NCBI GenBank assembly: GCA_023430975.1
Contig: JAEYYB010000178.1
Span: 25,212 to 89,211, forward strand
Reading direction: 5' to 3'
Source: Bacillota bacterium
GTDB lineage: Bacteria; Bacillota; Clostridia; Acetivibrionales; DSM-2933
Length of the DNA stretch: 64,000 nt
The position numbers were made by a program, and so were the translations under genes. The first letter of the stretch is position 1, and each line of letters starts with the position of its first letter. The notes beneath the pieces were generated by a model that made no database searches, had not been told where the DNA came from, and saw only the letters and a program-made list of their open reading frames with translations. Shown piece by piece: positions 39,101-47,381 of this stretch.

Positions 39101-39864
39101 TTTATCAGTATGGTTTTATCTTTATTATAAAGCATTCCATCATTACTGGTGAAATATGGATTGTTAATAGATACATTTATCGATTCTAAGGAATCACCAT
39201 TAATTGAATAACTGTATATATCTTTTACATTCTCATGTATGTTAATTCTAATAAGATTATCACAGCTTATGGATAATGGGCCCAGAATTGTTACGCTTGG
39301 AGGTATTGTGTATTCAGAATCCCTTTTGCCACGTGGGTAATATATAAGTTCTGATTTGTCCTTATTAAATAGTACTCCATTTTCGCTTGAGTAGTTTAGA
39401 TTGTTTTTTGATACATTAATTGATTCAAGCTTATTGTTAGTCATAAATGTAAGAAATACTTCTTTAAAATCTGTAACGGTACTTGGAATTTCAACAGTTT
39501 GAAGATTTTCACACCCGGTAAAAATATAGCCAACAGACTTTACGTTTTCAGGAATTATTATTTTTTTCAACTTAGTAAATTTAAAAGTATCGGGAAAGGG
39601 AGCAGGAACGGGAATAGGTGTACCGCCAGTTGAAGATTCTTCCCTGATAAAAATACCATCTGCTATTGCAGTAACAGGCTTGCCGTCTATAGTCCCTGGA
39701 ATTGACAGTTCACTTACATCAGGCCCGGTATACTTAGTAATTATTATTTCTCCATTTGACTCGGTATAGGTATACTCTTGATCATTTTCGGCAAATGCTG
39801 GAGCTAAAAGCGGATTAAAGCAAAGTGATAAAATTAGAAATAAAACAATTATTCTTTTACGCAT
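36121..39864 (-). CDS. Surface protein: BspA-type LRR, WG repeats, Thr/Pro linker, three SLH domains
   Basis: ATG at 39864 is chosen because AGGGGG lies eight bases upstream and a clean signal peptide follows (hydrophobic core, then APAFAEN). The mature protein has BspA-like leucine-rich repeats with Gly-Val-Leu-Phe-Asn/Asp-Lys units (about residues 30-410), about seven WG-type repeats with WGxIDKTGxxVI patterns (about 450-790), a low-complexity Ser/Thr/Pro linker of about 250 residues, and three SLH domains in the last 175 residues (FKDIQSHWAKDQI first). It is predicted to be exported and held in the S-layer or on pyruvylated wall polymer. Ligands of the repeat domains are unknown. It is convergent with ureD and monocistronic. 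Confidence 0.92.
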   Translation of the reverse strand: MRKRIIVLFLILSLCFNPLLAPAFAENDQEYTYTESNGEIIITKYTGPDVSELSIPGTIDGKPVTAIADGIFIREESSTGGTPIPVPAPFPDTFKFTKLKKIIIPENVKSVGYIFTGCENLQTVEIPSTVTDFKEVFLTFMTNNKLESINVSKNNLNYSSENGVLFNKDKSELIYYPRGKRDSEYTIPPSVTILGPLSISCDNLIRINIHENVKDIYSYSINGDSLESINVSINNPYFTSNDGMLYNKDKTILIKYPQNKNNSDYIIPSTVNILSSLDSNNLRTVTIPESVYEMPSNLSSCTNLQSINVHEKNTVYSSEDGVLFDKAKLKLISYPPCKTDKVYSIPLGVEKITSNAFNFVKNIIRVNVPSSVTSLESTAFSGCSNLNSMYFYGDAPNAYYPVSFYLLINNDFKFYYAEGSKGFTNPWNGFPAESFEGVKYEVISTPKWEQAHPFSEGLASVLMDTGDEQLGKRWGYIDTTGQLVISPKYLEAGDFNEGVASVKNGTIKFIDKTGNVILDSVNLVNEYTRYNVDYSSSTLCSQGLIGFNSLSLNCTDIFDLNGTFAFGSDYTFVMWLLPFSEDVSCGAFYNALSGTLRNGFIDINWNIVYPQNTEPGYLYSFDQGLALAGSKDENGNIKFGFIDKSGEYVVTPQFDNIFLKNNKQAFFEGLAVVSQNNKWGAIDKTGKYVINPVWDNMHIFQEGLAWVEKDNKWGCIDKNGNVVIKPSYDGFTTFANGIALVKNNGKFCFIDKKGNYIGGLTEDIDNASCFNDNGIIQTMKNNLFGAIKVLTKLETPESTATPLPTKLTIPSPSSTSTPTPTIQTPTPTSTSTPVSTPTSTSTSTATPILTTDSAIPTYTTTPAPTESITPTYTITPFPHSTDYPTPTFTATATATPTPSPSYPSGSGSSGGGYTGEIKYTPTPTHTPIPTLSAAVSIPYSELRFPTATPTFTLISTPTSTPTFTPISTPTSTPTSTPTSTPTSTPTSTPISTSTSTPTSTTTSTPTSTTHTNTYQYVQNSSLSSAASSSTTATPTAVPTITPTTAPTAEITVTPSPTPALKTEPTKSKPAAIIFKDIQSHWAKDQITELVGKNVISGYENGTFRPDNNITRAELAVIIVKALGLKLLPGDTKFTDDKDIPAWAKTYIKTAAESGIISGYGDNTFKSNKPCSRQEIVVMIMRAFKFGSSNNKLNLKDSSAIQDWARDYVTKALELQIVKGYEDMTFRPEKNVSRAEAAAIVSNSLKKK
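36845..37015. repeat. Short tandem repeats coding the Ser/Thr-Pro linker
   Basis: Degenerate 6- and 12-bp units (plus-strand GTAGATGTAGGA-like) encode Ser-Thr-Pro-Thr runs in the surface protein. A second shorter block lies near 37320-37400. Such tracts are prone to slippage and length change. Confidence 0.8.
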
Positions 39865-40021
39865 ATAAAATCCCCCTAGTTTCATAAAATTGAAGTTATT
39901 AAAATATTAAGAATGTTGAAAAACCAATATCTCTTTATATTTTTATAATTAAATATTATATAATACTAACTGTATTTTGTAACCAGTTTTATCTCTTATT
40001 TGTTTCAATTTAATCATGTTG

Positions 40022-40101
40022 AAAACAAAACTACCCGTATAATTTCGCTTTCTAAGTTAACTTAACTCGTGAACACACGCTCAAAACGGGAAGTAATATT
40101 T
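40022..40101. repeat. Palindromic repeat family 2, shorter copy
   Basis: ACTACCCGT and ACGGGAAGT form an outer stem. TATAATTTCGCTT, AACTCGTGAACAC and GAAGTAATATTTCAATCATGC match the element at 16003 with internal loss. It lies upstream of the GntR operon promoter. The rest of the gap 39865-40160 shows nothing else recognisable. Confidence 0.55.
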
Positions 40102-40164
40102 CAATCATGCCTTAAAGTCAGGTGATTACATTTATTAGTAAAATTAAATTTTTGATTCCATCAA

Positions 40165-40218
40165 TTGACAACAATAATCATACAGTTTATAATGTATATA
40201 TAGTATATGTACACTATA
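40165..40218 (+). promoter_or_regulatory. Promoter and operator of the GntR-ABC operon
   Basis: A consensus promoter, TTGACA (40165-40170), 17 bases, TATAAT (40188-40193), is followed at once by a 20-bp imperfect palindrome at 40199-40218 with perfect outer arms TATAGT/ACTATA. The palindrome covers the start site, as expected for an autorepressor operator of the YtrA type. Confidence 0.8.
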
Positions 40219-40243
40219 AACTATATAACAAGGTGGTACCATC

Positions 40244-40627
40244 GTGAGAATAGTTATATCAAATAGCAGCGGGATTCCTATATACGAGCAAATTAAGGAA
40301 CAGATAAAAAATGCCATATTAAGTGGGGATATATCGGAGGGTGAGTTGCTGCCATCAATAAGGCAGTTGGCAAAGGATCTCAAGATAAGTGTTATCACAA
40401 CAACCCGTGCATATGGTGATCTTGAGCAGGAAGGTTTTGTAGCAAATGTGCAGGGAAAAGGCTGTTATGTTCTGCCTAAGAATTCAGAAATGGTTCGCGA
40501 GCAACTTTTGAGGGATATTGAGGATGGCTTTACAGCAGCTATAAACTCAGCGAAAATAGCAAAAATAAGCAAGAATGAACTTCAGGGGATTTTCGAAGCA
40601 ATGCTTAAGGAGGAGAATTATGAGTAA
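40244..40627 (+). CDS. GntR-family repressor, YtrA type
   Basis: The GTG start at 40244 has AAGGTGG upstream. This 127-residue protein has an N-terminal winged helix (IYEQIKEQIKNAILSGDISEGELLPSIRQLAKDLKIS) and only a short helical C-terminal tail, the YtrA subfamily layout, without a ligand domain. It overlaps the ABC ATPase gene by 8 bases. YtrA regulators repress their own ABC-transporter operon, usually induced by cell-wall-active compounds, which fits the operator at 40199. Confidence 0.9.
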   Translation: MRIVISNSSGIPIYEQIKEQIKNAILSGDISEGELLPSIRQLAKDLKISVITTTRAYGDLEQEGFVANVQGKGCYVLPKNSEMVREQLLRDIEDGFTAAINSAKIAKISKNELQGIFEAMLKEENYE

Positions 40628-41480
40628 TGTATTGGAAATTAGCAATCTCAATAAGTGTTATGGTGACTTTTCCTTAAAGAATGTTAATTTCATGTTGCCG
40701 GAGGGCTACATTATGGGGTTCATTGGGCCCAATGGAGCAGGAAAGACTACTACTATAAAACTTATACTAAATATGATAAAAAGACAATCTGGTGATATCA
40801 AGGTATTCGGGCTTGATAATTTAATTCATGATGACAGCATAAAGGAACAGGTTGGAGTTGTATTTGATCAACCATATTTTGTGGATGAATGGAATCTTAA
40901 TGAAGTTGAGAAGGCTGTTAAGTTATTTTATAAGAAGTGGTCCAGCAATAAATTTGCTGGTTATCTGAAGGAATTTAACCTTGACAGAAAAAAGAAGGTA
41001 AAGGATTTGTCAAGAGGAATGAAGATGAAGCTTATGATTACAGTTGCTTTATCACATGATGCCAGATTTTTAATACTTGATGAGCCTACAAGCGGCCTTG
41101 ATCCGGTAGCCAGGGATGAACTCATGGACATATTAAGCGAGTTTGTAATTTCCGAGACAAGAAGTGTTTTATTCTCCACTCATATAACTTCCGATCTTGA
41201 AAAGGTGGCTGACTATATAACATTAATTAATAACGGAGAAATTGTTTTTTCAGGGACAAAGGATTTGCTTTTGGAAAGCTATTGTATTGTTAAAGGCGGT
41301 AAGTATGATATTAATCCGGAGCAAAAGAAAATGATAATGGGTTTAAGGGAGCATAGGGCAGGGTTTGAAGGCCTTATAGGAACTGATAAATCGGGCAAGA
41401 TGGGTAATAAAGTCCTAATTGAAAAATGTACAATGGATGATATTATAGTCTTTATGAATAAGGGGAGGGCATTGGTATGA
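40620..41480 (+). CDS. ABC transporter ATP-binding protein (YtrB/BcrA-like)
   Basis: ATG at 40620 with AAGGAGG upstream gives the normal N-terminus. Walker A GPNGAGKTT, signature DLSRGMKMKL, Walker B FLILDEPTSGLDP and switch His in STHITSDL are all present. It is an ABC-2-type exporter ATPase, related to those in antibiotic response and lantibiotic or bacitracin resistance operons. It overlaps the permease gene start by 4 bases. The substrate is unknown. Confidence 0.9.
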   Translation: MSNVLEISNLNKCYGDFSLKNVNFMLPEGYIMGFIGPNGAGKTTTIKLILNMIKRQSGDIKVFGLDNLIHDDSIKEQVGVVFDQPYFVDEWNLNEVEKAVKLFYKKWSSNKFAGYLKEFNLDRKKKVKDLSRGMKMKLMITVALSHDARFLILDEPTSGLDPVARDELMDILSEFVISETRSVLFSTHITSDLEKVADYITLINNGEIVFSGTKDLLLESYCIVKGGKYDINPEQKKMIMGLREHRAGFEGLIGTDKSGKMGNKVLIEKCTMDDIIVFMNKGRALV

Positions 41481-42145
41481 TGAAAGCAGTTAATGTGGTA
41501 AGAATTGATATTCTAACTGTTAAGCCATACATGAAACTATTTTTATTTCTTATTGCAGTAGGTCTTATGTTTGGGATGGGTAATAGAGAGCCTTATATGA
41601 TACCGCCCATGTTTATGATCTGGGCTTCATTTTTTGTAGCATATCCTTTTTCAATAGGGGAAAAGAATTCTCTTGATAAGCTTTACGGGACCTTTGCTCT
41701 TAAAAGAAAGGATATTGTAGCAGGAAGATATATATTTTCATTGTTTGCGGCAGTACTATCAATGATATTTGCCATATTGTCAGTATATGCATCATCTGTA
41801 TACATAAAAAAGGATATAGAGATTGAGGCATTATCGTTTGTGATATGTTTTGGTTTTTTAATGTTTGCTGCAGTTATTTCTTTTCAAATTCCCATGTATT
41901 TTAAAGTTGGATACACTAAAGCAAAGATATTGACATACCTGCCTTTAATGCTTATCGGATTTGTAGCATCTATGATTAGCTTTATTTCTTCAGATAGTAC
42001 AGTTGGTAGATTATTTAGTGATATTGGTAAATTTCTTGAGGAGAAAACATATATCGCATATGTTATGTTCTTAGGTGCATCCATCATGATAGTTTATATA
42101 TCATATCTTATATCTCGCAGAATTTATGAGAAAAAAGATATTTGA
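41477..42145 (+). CDS. ABC-2 type permease
   Basis: This 222-residue protein has six hydrophobic segments. Its start overlaps the end of the ATPase gene by 4 bases. The cytoplasmic stretch SIGEKNSLDKLYGTFALKRKDIVAGRY between helices 2 and 3 is typical of small ABC-2 permeases in GntR-controlled operons. It probably acts as a dimer with the ATPase. It is the last gene of the operon. No good terminator was seen after it. Confidence 0.85.
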   Translation: MMKAVNVVRIDILTVKPYMKLFLFLIAVGLMFGMGNREPYMIPPMFMIWASFFVAYPFSIGEKNSLDKLYGTFALKRKDIVAGRYIFSLFAAVLSMIFAILSVYASSVYIKKDIEIEALSFVICFGFLMFAAVISFQIPMYFKVGYTKAKILTYLPLMLIGFVASMISFISSDSTVGRLFSDIGKFLEEKTYIAYVMFLGASIMIVYISYLISRRIYEKKDI

Positions 42146-42327
42146 TTTAACCTCTAATACATTGAGGGAAATGGCCATTGATATGATAAATGCTATAAAT
42201 ACACATATGCCCCATATAATTATGGAAATGTATATTGCCTTATAAGTGTCCTTTTGAAAAATTTTCTTGTTCTGGAGCATTTTCAAGCATCGGCTATTCA
42301 CCAGTTTTCTAAATATTTTAGCTATTC

Positions 42328-43881
42328 CTAATCAAGAAGGGACTTTTTGATCTCGAGGATCTTGTCCAGATTTTTGAATAAAATATCTACAAGTATAGGA
42401 TCAAAGTGTTCCCCGCGTTCCTGCTTGAAAAGGTCTATTATTTTTTTCAGTTCCCATGCCTTTTTATATACCCTGTCGCAGCCTAATGCATCAAAAACAT
42501 CTGCAATAGCAGCTATCCTTCCATAGATATGTATTTCTTCACCTTTGAGTTTGTTGGGATAACCAGTGCCGTTATATTTTTCATGATGCTGGAGAGCAAT
42601 AATGGCTGCAGCTTTTAGAGTCATTTTTGAAGAAGTCTTTAATAGCTCATAACCCAGTTTTGAATGGGTCTTCATAACTTCAAACTCTTCAGGTGTAAGC
42701 TTGCCGGGTTTATTTAATATTTCATCTGGAATAGCGATTTTGCCTATATCATGCATAGGAGCAGCCTGTGCAATTATATCGGCTTCTTCAACTGAAAGCC
42801 CATATCCTATGGCAATTATCCTGGAAAACTCTGCAACCCTTAAAACATGCTTGCCCAATTCCTGAGATCTTGCCTCTGCTATTCCTCCTAATATATATAA
42901 GAGTTCTTTTTGAGTGCTTTCTATTTCGTGGGATAGCTCTAAGTTGTTCAAATTAACAATAGCATTGGAATGAAAAACAGATAAAAGATTTTTTTCCATA
43001 TATGAAAAGTCATGGCTGCTTTTTATATACACCAGAACTAAAGGATTTAGCTCAGATTTAATACAAAGCAGAATGCTCTTATCAGAAAAATAACATCCAT
43101 TGTTGGCTGCCAAATCTAAAATGGAAAGATACTCACTGACAGATACGACATCCTTAAGCTGTGAGCCTACTTTTAATGATAAATCTCCTCTAGCAGAAAC
43201 AATTGGAAAACCACTGTCATCCTTTACACAAGCAAACCCGGATATTACTTCCGATACATTTTTTCTCCCTGCTGAAGCGATTGATATAAGTCCTTTTAAC
43301 AATATGTCATAGAATCCGTCTTTTGTATGACGGCTGAATATTTCTGTAGTAGAAACGATTATCTCTTCAAGGCCCTTTTTGCTGTGCTCCAGCTCGGTTA
43401 TATGTTGGTATGTCCTCAGTGCTGTAATCAATGAAGTGAATAATTTCTTGGATGTAAGCTCGGTTTTTTCTTTATAATCATTAATATCATAATTTTCAAT
43501 GGTATGCTCCTCCGGTGCCTGACCGGGCTGTCCTGTTCTCAGAATGATCCTTACAGATCTGTTTTTGAGTTCATCTCTTATAAATTTTACTATTGTTAAT
43601 CCTGAATCCTCTTTATCCATTATCACATCGAGAAAGATAACCGCTGTATCGGGGTTTTTGCAAATTTGTTCCTTGACTTGTGCCTCTGAATAAGCACTAA
43701 GAATTTCGAGGCCTCTTTCCTGGAATTTAAAATTCTTTAAGACGAGTTTAGTTACCCTGTGAACCTCGCTGTCATCATCAGCAACTATAATTTTCCAGGG
43801 AGTGGCGTAATTAGCATTATCTTCAATCACATCTTCAAGAATTCCTAAATTATCATACTCAATTTGTGAAATCTTATCCAT
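42328..43881 (-). CDS. Response regulator with DUF3369 and HD-GYP c-di-GMP phosphodiesterase
   Basis: ATG at 43881 is chosen because GAGGTGA lies six bases upstream; in-frame upstream ATGs lack a ribosome site. It has a receiver domain (Asp85 in VIFLDVIMD), a DUF3369 sensory domain (about 160-320) and a C-terminal HD-GYP domain with HDIGKIAIPDEILNKPGKL (about 375), QHHEKYNGTGYP and GRIAAIADVFDAL. The metal-binding His/Asp set and GYP are present, so c-di-GMP hydrolysis is predicted. No cognate kinase is adjacent. It could counteract the GGDEF protein at 1423. Confidence 0.92.
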   Translation of the reverse strand: MDKISQIEYDNLGILEDVIEDNANYATPWKIIVADDDSEVHRVTKLVLKNFKFQERGLEILSAYSEAQVKEQICKNPDTAVIFLDVIMDKEDSGLTIVKFIRDELKNRSVRIILRTGQPGQAPEEHTIENYDINDYKEKTELTSKKLFTSLITALRTYQHITELEHSKKGLEEIIVSTTEIFSRHTKDGFYDILLKGLISIASAGRKNVSEVISGFACVKDDSGFPIVSARGDLSLKVGSQLKDVVSVSEYLSILDLAANNGCYFSDKSILLCIKSELNPLVLVYIKSSHDFSYMEKNLLSVFHSNAIVNLNNLELSHEIESTQKELLYILGGIAEARSQELGKHVLRVAEFSRIIAIGYGLSVEEADIIAQAAPMHDIGKIAIPDEILNKPGKLTPEEFEVMKTHSKLGYELLKTSSKMTLKAAAIIALQHHEKYNGTGYPNKLKGEEIHIYGRIAAIADVFDALGCDRVYKKAWELKKIIDLFKQERGEHFDPILVDILFKNLDKILEIKKSLLD

Positions 43882-44118
43882 CAAAGTCACCTCATGCTTT
43901 TTCGATCCACGGATTAACATTACATGTCCTTTAGTATTGAAATGCACATATGTCAATGAACATTAATAATATAATTCCTCATAACAATATCAAGATCGAA
44001 AAAATACTTCATGTTTTTTTATTGCCGGAGAACTCAAAAAAATCGCTTTGTATTACAGAAAGGCAAGAAATACATAATAAATTGGAAATTTGTATAAAAA
44101 CTATTAATTTTTATTTAG

Positions 44119-44151
44119 ATTAAAAGTAAGATTATTAACACTTTTAATATA
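44119..44151 (+). repeat. Repeat family 1, minimal copy K
   Basis: ATTAAAAGT and ACACTTTTAATATA ends are separated by only about ten bases. This is the shortest palindromic version, comparable with copy I at 60288. It lies in the 516-bp gap between the HD-GYP gene and the FapA-like gene; the rest of that gap shows no gene or clear promoter. Confidence 0.65.
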
Positions 44152-44397
44152 GAATATTTTAAAGGGGTCGAATATGCACCCATATAAATATTATATCAAA
44201 CATTCATACCTGGTTGTCAAGTAAAAGAAATATATATTGGTATAATTACATATTATGTTAGCTAAACGATATTTTTGACATACCTAAAATTATACTCATT
44301 ACTGTTCAAGTAAATGCCGATTATTATTGTGCATACCCTTTATTAATGCTTGCAAATTTATTATTTACCAACAGCACTATATATGGGAGAGAATTCG

Positions 44398-45978
44398 ATG
44401 GAAGATGTAATATATATGGATCGGTATATAAAAATTACAAAGGAAAATGAAGAGTTTTTCATTGAATCATTTGAAAAAGGAATGACAATGGATATATTTA
44501 ACAGCATTATCGCCAACCATCCTGAAATACAGATCACCAGCTTTATGGCGATTAAAAATGCTGTTTTGTATTCTCCAGTGAAAAAAATCAAGTTTGCCGA
44601 TGTAAAGGAACGGGTAGCCGTAGAAATATCAGACGATGGTCTTAAGGCATATATAACATTGTTTGTTTCAGATGATGAGTTAAATGAAGGCAGGAATGTT
44701 GAGCTTTTAAAAGAGATTTTAAAAAAGCTCAGTGAAAAGGGAGTTGTTTTTGGGGTAAATCAGGAAGCTTTGCTTGGAGAATTGAAAAACCAGACAAAAA
44801 TACTTATAGCTGAAGGCATTGAGCCCTTAAACGGTGAAGATTCCGTAATAAAAATGTATGAAATAATTGAACCCAAGCCCAATATTTTGGATGATGGCAA
44901 GGTTAATTATTATGAATTAAGTCTAATTAACCACGTAAAGGAAGGGGAATGGCTTGGAGAAAGAATTGATCCTACTGTAGGAACACATGGAAAATCAGTT
45001 AGAGGAACACTTATAATGGCCATGCCCGGGAAAAAGTATCCAATTCTTTATGATAAAAATTCCGTAAGGGAATGCTATGAAGATGGAGTAACCAGACTAT
45101 ATGCCTTAAGAAGTGGTGCTGTTAATTATATAGGGGATAGAATAAGCATTTCAAATCATCTTGAAATTCCGGAAAATGTGGATTTCAAAACCGGTAATAT
45201 TGATTTTAACGGGTATATTACAGTAAAAGGCTCAGTTGAAGATAATTTCACATTAGCAGCTGATCACGATATTGAGATTTTAGGTATCTATGGTGTGGGA
45301 AGCATAAAGGAAATTGTAAGCCGCGGCGGCGGCATATATATTAAGGGTGGGATAGCCGGTAAGAATAAGGCTGTTATTAAGTCAAAGAAAGATATTTATA
45401 CCAAGTTTGTATCCGATGCAGTAATAATCTGCGAAGGGCGTGTACATATAGGATTATACTGTATCAACAGCACTATAATTGCAAAAGAGGTGATAGTTGA
45501 TTCACCTAAAGGTCAAATAATAGGTGGAAATATACAGGCAGAATATAAGGTTGTTGCTACCGTAATAGGATCTCCCAGTGAAGCAAGAACCCAAATCAGT
45601 GTAAAGGGATATAATAGAGCAGTCCTTAAAAAAACTTATGAAGATATGGATACAGATATAATAAAACTAAAGGATGATTTAGTAAAAGTCAAACAGGAAA
45701 TGTCATTGTATTCTACAGAACTTACACATGAACAGATGATAGACCTTGAAAGGATTAAGGAACTATACTGCGATATAAAGAACAAGTTGAAACAAAGTGA
45801 AGATGGAAAGAGGGCTGTTTCTAACTATCTAAGGACAAAGGGAGAAGGAGAAGTGGCCATCCTTAAAAAGGCATATCCGAATACAATTATCGAAATAAAA
45901 AAGAACATAAGAGAAATTAAAAAAACAATTCTGAGCACTACCTTTTACTACCAGAATCAAGAAATTAATGAGATATGA
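44398..45978 (+). CDS. FapA (DUF342) family protein
   Basis: ATG at 44398 has GGGAGAG six bases upstream; the earlier ATG at 44350 has none. This 526-residue protein has a FapA N-terminal region and a central beta-helix-like stretch with repeated short strands (VKGSVEDNFTLAADHDIEILG, IYIKGGIAGK, AVIICEGRVHIG, GQIIGGNIQAEY), followed by a C-terminal coiled coil. DUF342/FapA proteins are widespread in Firmicutes and tied to flagellar assembly, polarity or surface attachment in some species; a biochemical activity is not established here. It is monocistronic as far as visible. Confidence 0.85.
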   Translation: MEDVIYMDRYIKITKENEEFFIESFEKGMTMDIFNSIIANHPEIQITSFMAIKNAVLYSPVKKIKFADVKERVAVEISDDGLKAYITLFVSDDELNEGRNVELLKEILKKLSEKGVVFGVNQEALLGELKNQTKILIAEGIEPLNGEDSVIKMYEIIEPKPNILDDGKVNYYELSLINHVKEGEWLGERIDPTVGTHGKSVRGTLIMAMPGKKYPILYDKNSVRECYEDGVTRLYALRSGAVNYIGDRISISNHLEIPENVDFKTGNIDFNGYITVKGSVEDNFTLAADHDIEILGIYGVGSIKEIVSRGGGIYIKGGIAGKNKAVIKSKKDIYTKFVSDAVIICEGRVHIGLYCINSTIIAKEVIVDSPKGQIIGGNIQAEYKVVATVIGSPSEARTQISVKGYNRAVLKKTYEDMDTDIIKLKDDLVKVKQEMSLYSTELTHEQMIDLERIKELYCDIKNKLKQSEDGKRAVSNYLRTKGEGEVAILKKAYPNTIIEIKKNIREIKKTILSTTFYYQNQEINEI

Positions 45979-46095
45979 GAATGCTTATAATTCCTATTTT
46001 TCTTGATAAGTTGGAATTGGAGATGTTAGGAGTCATAGTTGTTTTAAACACAAAGATTCACTCATCTGTGATGATGCGTATATGTTGACATTAAT

Positions 46096-46242
46096 GTGAT
46101 ATATATTGAGGATAAAAATTTCAAATCCCTATTTGAAAACAATCCATTTATTGATAAAATAAAGGAAAAATTTAATTCACGAATTTTCGTGTTCGGAAAG
46201 GATTTTGAAAGCTATAATCAGTTTACAGGGTGTTTTGAATGA
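46096..46242 (+). CDS. Possible 48-residue ORF or gene remnant before the nuclease gene
   Basis: A GTG-initiated frame (VIYIEDKNFKSLFENN...) ends with TGA overlapping the next ATG as ATGA, the usual form of translational coupling. No Shine-Dalgarno is seen before the GTG. An upstream neighbouring frame also reads as plausible protein (SHSCFKHKDSLICDDAY), so this may be the decayed 3' end of a longer gene. No family is recognised. Confidence 0.35.
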   Translation: MIYIEDKNFKSLFENNPFIDKIKEKFNSRIFVFGKDFESYNQFTGCFE

Positions 46243-47381
46243 ATAAACTTAAATTTCTGCATTGCTCCGATATACACTTAGACATGCCATTTACTTCATT
46301 AGGTGGAGATACAAAGAGGTCATCCGCCAGACGCCAGGACTTGAAGGATGTTTTATCATTTATTGTGGACACTGCAAAGATAGAAAAGGTTCATATGATT
46401 CTTATAAGTGGGGATTTATATGAGCATGCATATATTAGACGCTCTACAGTAAATCATGTAAATGAGCTTTTTAAAAGTATACCTCAAATAAAGGTAGTTA
46501 TGGTGCCAGGAAACCATGACCCTTATGCATCAAATTCATTATATCAAAATTACTCTTGGGCGGATAATGTCTTTATATTGTGTGCCGAAAAGAGTTTTTT
46601 TTGTTTTGAAGATATTAATGCCTGCGTATTTGGTATGGGTTTTGAGAACAGCAACAGGGTAGAGCCGGCTATGCCGAATATAGCTCTTAACAACGACTAT
46701 TATAATATACTTATGCTGCATGGAACCGTTGATATGAATTTTGGGAAGACGGTTTTGAATCCTGTTTCAAGCCGGAGTTTGGCTAATTGGGGCATGGATT
46801 ATGCAGCTTTGGGCCATTTTCACAAGAGGACTGAAGATATTGGCGGCTATGGGTGCATATTTAATCCCGGAAGCCCTGAACCTTTGGGGTTTGATGAAGA
46901 AGGTGAACACGGTGTGTTTTTATGCACTTTACACAGGGAGTCAGCCGATAGAAGAAAAAAGTTGGAATATGAATTTGTAAGGACTTCCAAAAAGCAGTAT
47001 TACAATATGGAACTGGACGTTACAGGTTTAAATACACGTGAAAAGTTAGTTGAAAAAATAAAAGATCTTTTAAAAAATATTTCTTCAAACGGTTTGGTTT
47101 CTATCAAACTAAAGGGTTTTACAGAATATGAGCTTGGTGTAGAATTAAAGCAAATAGAGGAAGATTTCAATGAAAGGGTTTTCTTTGTTAAACTCATAGA
47201 TGAAACGAGGCCACCGTATAGCATAGACGAAATTTCCAACGAGCCGGGACTTCGAGGGTTATTTGTCAGGAAAATGCTTAAAAAGATAGATGATGAAAAG
47301 GATATAAGAATTAAAGAAGCACTTAAAAGATCTTTAGACTTTGGACTTAAAGCCTTGGAGAAAGGTAAGATTGATCTATGA
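46239..47381 (+). CDS. SbcD/YhaO-like metallophosphoesterase (DNA exonuclease subunit)
   Basis: A 380-residue calcineurin-like phosphoesterase with all metal-binding blocks: CSDIHLDMPF, SGDLYEH, PGNHDPYA, LHGTVD and GHFHKR, then a C-terminal capping region of about 110 residues. It overlaps the next gene by 4 bases. In the Mre11/SbcD family such proteins pair with an SMC-like ATPase to process DNA ends; the pair here most resembles Bacillus YhaO-YhaN. Function in DNA repair is inferred from family. Confidence 0.88.
   Translation: MNKLKFLHCSDIHLDMPFTSLGGDTKRSSARRQDLKDVLSFIVDTAKIEKVHMILISGDLYEHAYIRRSTVNHVNELFKSIPQIKVVMVPGNHDPYASNSLYQNYSWADNVFILCAEKSFFCFEDINACVFGMGFENSNRVEPAMPNIALNNDYYNILMLHGTVDMNFGKTVLNPVSSRSLANWGMDYAALGHFHKRTEDIGGYGCIFNPGSPEPLGFDEEGEHGVFLCTLHRESADRRKKLEYEFVRTSKKQYYNMELDVTGLNTREKLVEKIKDLLKNISSNGLVSIKLKGFTEYELGVELKQIEEDFNERVFFVKLIDETRPPYSIDEISNEPGLRGLFVRKMLKKIDDEKDIRIKEALKRSLDFGLKALEKGKIDL

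Noticed and set aside
44284..44323. Sigma-D (flagellar) promoter before the FapA-like gene
   Set aside because: A GCCGATTA segment at 44316 resembles the -10, but no TAAA lies at the required 14-16 base distance.
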